Below, in pieces: positions 4,861 through 8,933 of a stretch of DNA of 8,933 nt. Position numbers and translations under genes: made by a program. This stretch comes from Candidatus Atribacter fermentans (lineage in GTDB: Bacteria; Atribacterota; Atribacteria; Atribacterales; Atribacteraceae): contig JAAYUT010000115.1 in NCBI GenBank assembly GCA_012517485.1, positions 1 through 8,933 of the forward strand, written 5' to 3'. Positions within the stretch are counted from its first letter, which is position 1. Each line of letters opens with the position of its first letter. The notes beneath the pieces are model-generated. The model made no database searches and was not told the DNA's origin. It saw nothing but the letters and a program-made list of their open reading frames with translations.

Positions 4861-6251
4861 TCAACACGACCTCCAATCCGGTGTAAAATTTCCCTGGCGA
4901 CGATAACACCCGACGTGGATGCCTGAATTAAGCCACGGGTTACTCCTGCTCCATCTCCAGCCATGAACAGATTCTCGATATCACTTTCTAAAAATTCATT
5001 GAGTTTCACCCGTGATGAATAGAACTTGACTTCTATTCCATAAAGTAGATTATGAGGAGAGCTCATTCCTGGAATAAACCTGTCCATAGCCGTAATAATT
5101 TCTAATACATCTTGCAAAAAACGGTAAGGAAGAACAAAACTCAAATCTCCAGGGCTCGCTCCGTTGAGAGTTGGCTTCAAAACTGATTTGTTTATTCGTT
5201 CTGGAGTGGATCTTCTCCCCATTTGCAAATCCTTAAGACGTTGTATTATAACTCCTCCACTGAGCATATTTGCTAATCGAGCAACATAACGGCCGTATTC
5301 GATGGGTTCTTTGAAGGGTTCAGTAAAATGGGTGCTTACTAAGATAGCAAAGTTGGTATTGTTGGTTTTTCGATTTTCATAACTATGGCCATTGACAGTA
5401 ATAATCCCATCGTTATATTCACTGACCACTTCACCGTGTGGACACATACAAAAAGTTCTGACTCGATCATCAAAGGTATGAGAATAATAGATAAGTTTTA
5501 ATTCATACATTATTTTCGTGTATTCTTCCATAATTGAAGCCGGTACTTCCATCCTAACCCCTAAATCCACAGGATTACTAACCAAATCGAGTTTGAGTTT
5601 CAATGCTTCTCTTCGCAACCAATCAGCACCAACCCGACCGGGGGCAACGATCAAATATTGGCTTTTTATGACTTCACCATTTTTTAGTTGAACTCCAACT
5701 GCTTGATGGTTTTCGGTTAAAATTTCAGTCGCTTCACTGCGAGTGAGAATGGTTACCTTCTCTTTCAAATGATTTTTTATGCGAGTCAAAATTCCTCGGC
5801 AACTATCAGTCCCCAAGTGTCTCACGCGAGCTGGGAGAAGTATCAGTTCAGCCATTTCCGCTTTTTTCCGGATTTCTTCAACTTTTTCATAGTCATCTCC
5901 ATAAACTCGTGGGGTTGCTCCATAACGAAGATAAATATCATCAACATATTGAAGAAGCTGCTCTAAATCGTTCGATTTTAAATAAGAAGTTAACTGTCCA
6001 CCAACATCGTGGGAAAAAGTGAGTTTCCCATCGCTGAAAGCACCAGCTCCCCCCCAACCGCAGAGCAAAGAACAAGGCTGGCATTTCTGACAGATATTTT
6101 TCTTTTCCCTGGCTGGGCATCTTCGCTGTTCAATATCTCCACCCCGATCTATAATTAGAATTTCGAGATCAGCTTTGTCGGCAAGCTCCAATGCGGCAAA
6201 TATTCCCGCTGGCCCTCCTCCGACTATAATAACGTCATAGGTATTTTTCAT
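4857..6251 (-). CDS. FAD-dependent dehydrogenase (COG2509-like NAD(P)/FAD oxidoreductase)
   Basis: This 464-residue cytoplasmic flavoprotein has an unknown reaction. The N-terminal Rossmann motif VGGGPAG at 10-16, with D35 ending the second strand (IIDRGG), marks the FAD-binding domain. The C-terminal ENLFMAGDGAGVTRGLIQA segment at about 430-447 is the usual second FAD contact. Between them a cysteine-rich stretch has C45, C54, C57, C60 and C64 followed directly by GWGGAGAFSDGK. That GGAGxFSDGK block after a Cys cluster is, as I recall, characteristic of the COG2509 group of uncharacterised FAD dehydrogenases. The ATG at 6251 lies 17 nt inside the upstream dehydrogenase gene, with AGGGG 7 nt before it. 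The Cys set could bind an Fe-S cluster or act in thiol redox chemistry, but that is inference. No signal peptide or membrane segment is visible. Confidence 0.88.
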   Translation of the reverse strand: MKNTYDVIIVGGGPAGIFAALELADKADLEILIIDRGGDIEQRRCPAREKKNICQKCQPCSLLCGWGGAGAFSDGKLTFSHDVGGQLTSYLKSNDLEQLLQYVDDIYLRYGATPRVYGDDYEKVEEIRKKAEMAELILLPARVRHLGTDSCRGILTRIKNHLKEKVTILTRSEATEILTENHQAVGVQLKNGEVIKSQYLIVAPGRVGADWLRREALKLKLDLVSNPVDLGVRMEVPASIMEEYTKIMYELKLIYYSHTFDDRVRTFCMCPHGEVVSEYNDGIITVNGHSYENRKTNNTNFAILVSTHFTEPFKEPIEYGRYVARLANMLSGGVIIQRLKDLQMGRRSTPERINKSVLKPTLNGASPGDLSFVLPYRFLQDVLEIITAMDRFIPGMSSPHNLLYGIEVKFYSSRVKLNEFLESDIENLFMAGDGAGVTRGLIQASTSGVIVAREILHRIGGRVE

Positions 6252-7188
6252 TCACAATCCCCTGATTCTTTTTTATTTCTTCGAGTATTTTTAGCGCAAC
6301 TTCAAGTGCATTTTTCCCTTCCTCTAATCCAACCAATGGTCTTTCTCCATTTTTTACACAACGAGTGAAGTGTTCTAATTCAAACCGAAGCGGTTCTCCC
6401 TTTAACATCATAGGTTTCTCCATGAGGATTGGTGGAACTGCGGTGATTGTCTTCTTATAGACCGCCAGCTCTTGTTCCAAATAATCGATAGAAATAAAAG
6501 CTTCGACTTCGGTGATTTCCATGCGACGAATTTTTTTACGAGTGATTCGGCTGGCAGTGAGGTTGGCAATACAACCATTTTCAAAAAGGATCTGAGCATT
6601 AGCAATATCTTCTTGGCGGGAGAAAACTGGATATCCAAAAGCGCTGATTTTGGTCACTTTGCTTTTAACAATACTCATTACAATATCAATATCATGAATC
6701 ATCAAATCAAGAACGACTCCCACATCGGTATTTCGGTTGGTATAGGGTCCCATTCGATAGCAATCAATAAAAACCGGTTGATCAATAATCTTTGAAAGTT
6801 CCATGACTGCTGAATTAAAACGCTCAATGTGGCCTACTTGAAGAATCACTTTCTTTTTATTAGCCATTTCCATTAATTCTCGCGCTTCTTCCAGAGTTGT
6901 TGTCACCGGTTTTTCAATCAGAATATTAATTCCTTCTTCGATAAAATGTCCAGCAATTAAACGGTGAAGAACGGTTGGAACGACAATGCTAACTGCATCA
7001 ATTTTCCCAAACAAATCCCGATAATCGTAATATGGGGTTGTCGAGTAGCGCTTGGCAATTTCCCTTGCTCGTTCTTGATTGATATCAACAACACCTACCA
7101 GAGTAGTATCTGGTATTTCAGAATAAATTCGGGCATGATGCTGTCCAAGATAACCAACTCCAACCACTCCAACTTTCACCGAACTCAA
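6235..7188 (-). CDS. Gfo/Idh/MocA oxidoreductase, probable nucleotide-sugar 3-dehydrogenase (GnnA/WbpB-like)
   Basis: This NAD(P)-dependent dehydrogenase has 317 residues from the TTG at 7188. I prefer TTG over the upstream ATG at 7293. It sits 7 nt after GGAGG, shares TTGA with the stop of the aminotransferase gene, and puts the dinucleotide motif GVGYLG at residues 10-15, the normal distance from the start. The extra 35 residues of the longer frame are low-complexity (six Ser in a row) and overlap the upstream gene. Other landmarks are D35 ending the second strand, EKP at 92-94, VGHIERFN at 118-125, and DLMIHDID at 161-168, where His165 is the likely catalytic residue. The VGHIERFN and MIHDID blocks resemble UDP-GlcNAc 3-dehydrogenases (GnnA) and WbpB-type enzymes that make 3-keto sugars. 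Pairing with a DegT aminotransferase fits. The precise substrate is inferred. Confidence 0.9.
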   Translation of the reverse strand: MSSVKVGVVGVGYLGQHHARIYSEIPDTTLVGVVDINQERAREIAKRYSTTPYYDYRDLFGKIDAVSIVVPTVLHRLIAGHFIEEGINILIEKPVTTTLEEARELMEMANKKKVILQVGHIERFNSAVMELSKIIDQPVFIDCYRMGPYTNRNTDVGVVLDLMIHDIDIVMSIVKSKVTKISAFGYPVFSRQEDIANAQILFENGCIANLTASRITRKKIRRMEITEVEAFISIDYLEQELAVYKKTITAVPPILMEKPMMLKGEPLRFELEHFTRCVKNGERPLVGLEEGKNALEVALKILEEIKKNQGIVNEKYL

Positions 7189-8291
7189 TTGAACCCCTCC
7201 CGGTAAAAATGTTTGATTAAATTCACCACGTATTCCAATTCTTCTTTTTTTAGAAGAGGATGAACTGGAATTGAAAAAACCTCTCGTGAGCACAATTCAG
7301 CCATGGGATAATTTCCGTCTCTTCCTATTTGATACATAAACTCCTGTTTGTGAAGTGGAACGGGATAATAAATTCCGTACCCAATTCCTTTTTGGTCAAA
7401 AAAACGCGCCAGGTCATCACGGTGTTGTTTTAATTTTATAGTATATTGATGGAAAACCGGTAACGCATAATCAGGTACTGTTGGTATTTTGACTTCCGGT
7501 ATTGAGGACAATTCTCGATTATAAAATTCAGCGTTTTCTCTTCGTTTCTGATTGGATTCATCTAATTTTTTTAATTGCACGCATCCAATAGCTGCAGCAA
7601 TATCGGTCATCCGGAAATTGTATCCTAACAATTCATGATGATATCTTTTATTGCTCCCATGATTAATCAACATGCGACACTTTTTTCCTAACTCATCATC
7701 ATTTGTTAAAATCATACCACCTTCACCGGTAGTCATATTCTTGGTTGGATAAAAGCTGAAAGCTGAAGCTTTCCCAAAAGAGCCGACTTTTTTCCCTCGA
7801 TATTCAGCTCCATGCGCTTGAGCACAATCTTCAATAACCGGAATATCGTATTGATTAGCCAGCAACATAATTTCATCCATCGGACAAGGCAAACCATAGA
7901 GATGGACAATGAGTATTGCCTTGATTGAGTCCCTTTCTTTTTTTAAAATTTTTTCCAAACTGTTTGGGTCAATATTAAAAGTTTGAGGATCAATGTCACA
8001 AAAGATTGGAATTGCACCACAATGCATGATCGAGGAAGCACTGGCAACAAAGGTGAAGGGTGTGGTTATGACTTTATTATTCGGCGAAATACCCAAAGCC
8101 TTCAAAGCAATAAATAAAGCAGCCGTCCCATTGCTTGTGGCAATTGCTTGAGTTACTCCGATATATCGTCCAAAATCTTCTTCAAATTTTGCGACTCTTT
8201 TTCCCTGGGCTAAAAAGCCTGAATTGAGAACTTCTTGAACTGCATTTTTTTCTTCATCATCAAGATTGGGTTTGCTGATAGGTATTTTCAT
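7185..8291 (-). CDS. DegT/DnrJ/EryC1/StrS family PLP-dependent sugar aminotransferase
   Basis: This 368-residue cytoplasmic enzyme would transfer an amino group, usually from glutamate, to a keto nucleotide sugar. Fold-type-I landmarks are in order: SNGTAAL at 53-59 (phosphate binding), EDCAQAHGA at 154-162 with D155 contacting the pyridine nitrogen, and FYPTKNMTTGEGGM at 180-193 with K184 as the Schiff-base lysine. NFRMTDIAAAIG follows at about residue 225. The length is typical of the family. It is the first gene of the six-gene operon. Its ATG at 8291 has AGGT about 13 nt upstream, a rather long spacing. Directly downstream is the Gfo/Idh/MocA dehydrogenase expected to make its keto substrate, so together they probably install an amino group, perhaps at C3. 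GnnB and WbpE are the closest named analogues. ArnB- or PglE-type roles at C4 are less likely given the partner. Confidence 0.92.
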   Translation of the reverse strand: MKIPISKPNLDDEEKNAVQEVLNSGFLAQGKRVAKFEEDFGRYIGVTQAIATSNGTAALFIALKALGISPNNKVITTPFTFVASASSIMHCGAIPIFCDIDPQTFNIDPNSLEKILKKERDSIKAILIVHLYGLPCPMDEIMLLANQYDIPVIEDCAQAHGAEYRGKKVGSFGKASAFSFYPTKNMTTGEGGMILTNDDELGKKCRMLINHGSNKRYHHELLGYNFRMTDIAAAIGCVQLKKLDESNQKRRENAEFYNRELSSIPEVKIPTVPDYALPVFHQYTIKLKQHRDDLARFFDQKGIGYGIYYPVPLHKQEFMYQIGRDGNYPMAELCSREVFSIPVHPLLKKEELEYVVNLIKHFYREGFN

Positions 8292-8354
8292 TTTTAATTA
8301 TCAACCTCATTTTTATAAAAAACGAAACAAACATCGATTAAAAAACTTAAATAT

Positions 8355-8360
8355 ATTATA
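8355..8360 (-). promoter_or_regulatory. Probable -10 element of the six-gene operon
   Basis: A perfect TATAAT is found on the minus strand 63 nt upstream of the first ATG, in the sequence TTATAATATATTTAAG. No convincing -35 exists at 16-18 nt: the position falls inside repeat A copy 6 and reads TGCGCT. TTGCAA is present but only 9 nt away. Either the promoter relies on other elements, or insertion of the repeat replaced the original -35. Confidence 0.4.
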
Positions 8361-8365
8361 AGACC

Positions 8366-8401
8366 GTCATTGCAAGGAGCGCAGCGACGTGGCAATCTCA
8401 T
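8366..8401 (+). repeat. Palindromic repeat A, copy 6
   Basis: It runs from GTCATTGCAAGGAGCGCAGC to GACGTGGCAATCTCAT, with arms ATTGC/GCAAT and almost no central hairpin. This is the shortest version of the element in the window. It ends 5 nt upstream of the operon's -10 box. Confidence 0.8.
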
Positions 8402-8412
8402 CCAACCAATCT

Positions 8413-8462
8413 GTCATTCTGAGGAACCCGATTTTTCTTATCGGGTGACGTGAGAATCTCAT
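8413..8462 (+). repeat. Palindromic repeat C, copy 6 (ATTCT/AGAAT arms)
   Basis: The arms are ATTCT and AGAAT. The perfect 7-bp central hairpin is ACCCGAT (8426-8432), a T-rich 7-nt loop, ATCGGGT (8440-8446), followed by GACGTG. The central stem sequence is unlike any other copy here, while the ends are the same. Confidence 0.85.
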
Positions 8463-8489
8463 TTTTTCCAAATCCGTAATTTTTAAAAG

Positions 8490-8531
8490 ATGAGATCCTC
8501 ATGGCTTCAGAATACGAAGCCACGGGATGAC
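8490..8531 (-). repeat. Palindromic repeat C, copy 7
   Basis: On the minus strand it has GTCATCCCGTGGCTTC, a 7-nt loop, GAAGCCA, then TGAGGATCTCAT. The centre is the same GGCTTC/GAAGCC stem as copy 3, perfect over 7 bp. One terminal pair is broken (ATCCC against AGGAT). It is joined to composite repeat B on its left-hand end, as in copy 1. Confidence 0.75.
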
Positions 8532-8540
8532 GGATGAAAG

Positions 8541-8616
8541 GCACCCTCCCCGTCACTCCGTGCCACCCCTCCAAGGAGGGGAATCGTTATATTATTCCCT
8601 CCATTAAAGAAGGGAT
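8541..8616 (-). repeat. Composite GC-rich repeat B, copy 3 (inverted)
   Basis: Read on the minus strand it repeats the order of copies 1 and 2: a CCCTTC/GGAGGG hairpin, an AATAA-containing spacer, CCCCTCCTTGGAGGGG, a variable small hairpin (CAC-GGA-GTG), and GGGGAGGGTGCC. Beyond it comes CTTTCATCCGTCATCC, the same B-to-C junction seen at 301-320. Confidence 0.8.
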
Positions 8617-8681
8617 TCACTTGATAATATTTACAGAATAGACGATCATGCTGCTTTCATAACAAATGATGTTGAAAATAC

Positions 8682-8719
8682 CTCCCCCTCTCCTACACCT
8701 CTCCCATCAGGGGAGAGGA
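8682..8719. repeat. CTCCCC-rich hairpin repeat F
   Basis: A pyrimidine-rich tract, CTCCCCCTCTCCTACA, leads into a perfect 8-bp hairpin CCTCTCCC (8698-8705), short loop, GGGAGAGG (8711-8718). No U-run follows on either strand, so it is not a good terminator. It is a single copy here. From memory, similar strings are common interspersed repeats in other bacterial genomes. Confidence 0.5.
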
Positions 8720-8747
8720 AAAAACTAAAGAAGGCGAGATCAAGAGT

Positions 8748-8775
8748 GACGGTTCACTGTTCGCCGTTCACAGTA
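8748..8775 (+). repeat. GTTCAC-rich short repeat D, copy 2
   Basis: It contains GTTCAC twice (8752-8757 and 8765-8770) and shares the 10-mer ACGGTTCACT with 651-660. As with the first copy, it lies at the edge of a repeat cluster. Confidence 0.45.
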
Positions 8776-8892
8776 TTTACAAAAAAGAAAAGACTTTATG
8801 ACAGGCATTTGTCATCCAAAATACTATACAAAAAAACCTTCACTTTTAAAAGATGTTTCCTAAGGAAAAAGAGTTCAATAAGATACGATATT

Positions 8893-8929
8893 CTATTTAG
8901 TCTTTTTCTTAGAAAAATCTTCTAAATAG
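8893..8929. repeat. Long inverted repeat at the right edge
   Basis: Outer arms CTATTTAG (8893-8900) and CTAAATAG (8922-8929) are perfect complements. Inside them TTTTTC (8903-8908) and GAAAAA (8912-8917) also pair around a 3-nt loop. The whole could fold as a 14-bp AT-rich stem with small internal mismatches. It resembles none of the other repeats. It could be an operator, a terminator for a gene outside the window, or the end of a mobile element; the sequence available does not decide. Confidence 0.55.
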
Positions 8930-8933
8930 TTCA

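Larger units (their letters stand above)
8292..8933. other. Gene-free region: operon leader, repeat cluster, edge inverted repeat
   Basis: There is no credible coding sequence in these 642 bp. From left to right it holds a 60-nt AT-rich leader with a good -10 box, repeat A copy 6, repeat C copies 6 and 7, composite repeat B copy 3 (inverted), a CCTCTCCC/GGGAGAGG hairpin element, a GTTCAC-rich block, and a small ATGACA/TGTCAT inverted repeat at 8798-8815. A longer inverted repeat lies at 8893-8929. The rest is AT-rich. Confidence 0.75.

Noticed and set aside
5769..5966. Plus-strand 65-codon open frame inside the FAD dehydrogenase gene
   Set aside because: It is antisense to a conserved gene, with unusual composition and no ribosome-binding site.
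6408..7206. Open frames on both strands inside the dehydrogenase gene
   Set aside because: They are shadow frames of a strongly supported gene, with no independent start signals or family features.
8355..8450. Operon leader as a riboswitch
   Set aside because: The likely leader is only about 55-60 nt of AT-rich sequence without conserved structure. The hairpins further upstream belong to repeat elements.
8698..8718. Strong CCTCTCCC/GGGAGAGG hairpin as a terminator
   Set aside because: On the plus strand it is followed by A-rich rather than T-rich sequence, and on the minus strand by purine-rich sequence. It fits an interspersed repeat better.

Overview
This looks like a chromosomal window from an AT-rich, probably anaerobic bacterium of an uncultured or sparsely sampled lineage. 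The evidence is indirect: low GC, Shine-Dalgarno-type starts including GTG and TTG, very tightly packed genes, a pcm/surE pair, and gene-free stretches crowded with short palindromic repeats. Atribacterota or a similar low-GC phylum is a guess. No rRNA or other marker gene here settles it.

Layout. (1) Bases 1-118, minus strand: the first 39 codons of a membrane protein resembling the N-terminus of an ECF-transporter S component; the rest lies off the left edge. (2) Bases 119-1147: no gene, but a mosaic of short palindromic repeats of several families, including a perfect 41-bp duplication. (3) Bases 1160-2786, plus strand: a two-gene unit of a two-helix mini-protein overlapping a sodium:solute symporter (SSS family). 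(4) Bases 2787-3160: a convergent intergenic region filled with more repeats and one candidate bidirectional terminator. (5) Bases 3161-8291, minus strand: a compact six-gene operon. In transcription order it is DegT-type sugar aminotransferase, Gfo/Idh/MocA dehydrogenase, COG2509-type FAD dehydrogenase, SurE nucleotidase, acylphosphatase, and protein-L-isoaspartate methyltransferase. Every junction overlaps or abuts (4, 17, 4, 0 and 1 nt). (6) Bases 8292-8933: operon promoter region and another repeat cluster, with an unexplained inverted repeat at the right edge.

How the genes may work together. The first two operon genes are the classic pair for oxidising a nucleotide-sugar hydroxyl to a ketone and transaminating it. 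The sequence fits a 3-amino sugar made from UDP-GlcNAc or a related sugar, as in GnnA/GnnB for lipid A or WbpB/WbpE for O-antigen, but the exact substrate is not shown. The four downstream genes are maintenance and metabolite-housekeeping enzymes: a nucleotidase, an acyl-phosphate hydrolase, a protein-repair methyltransferase and a flavoprotein of unknown reaction.

The most interesting structure is in the intergenic DNA. Two repeat families that look different appear to share one architecture: conserved flanks, terminal arms that pair with each other and change together between copies (ATTGC/GCAAT, ATTCT/AGAAT, ATCCT/AGGAT), and an exchangeable central hairpin. A third family also carries a variable hairpin between conserved flanks. 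Its junction with the second family is preserved on both sides of the window, in opposite orientation. No copy lies inside the 5.1-kb operon or the symporter genes.
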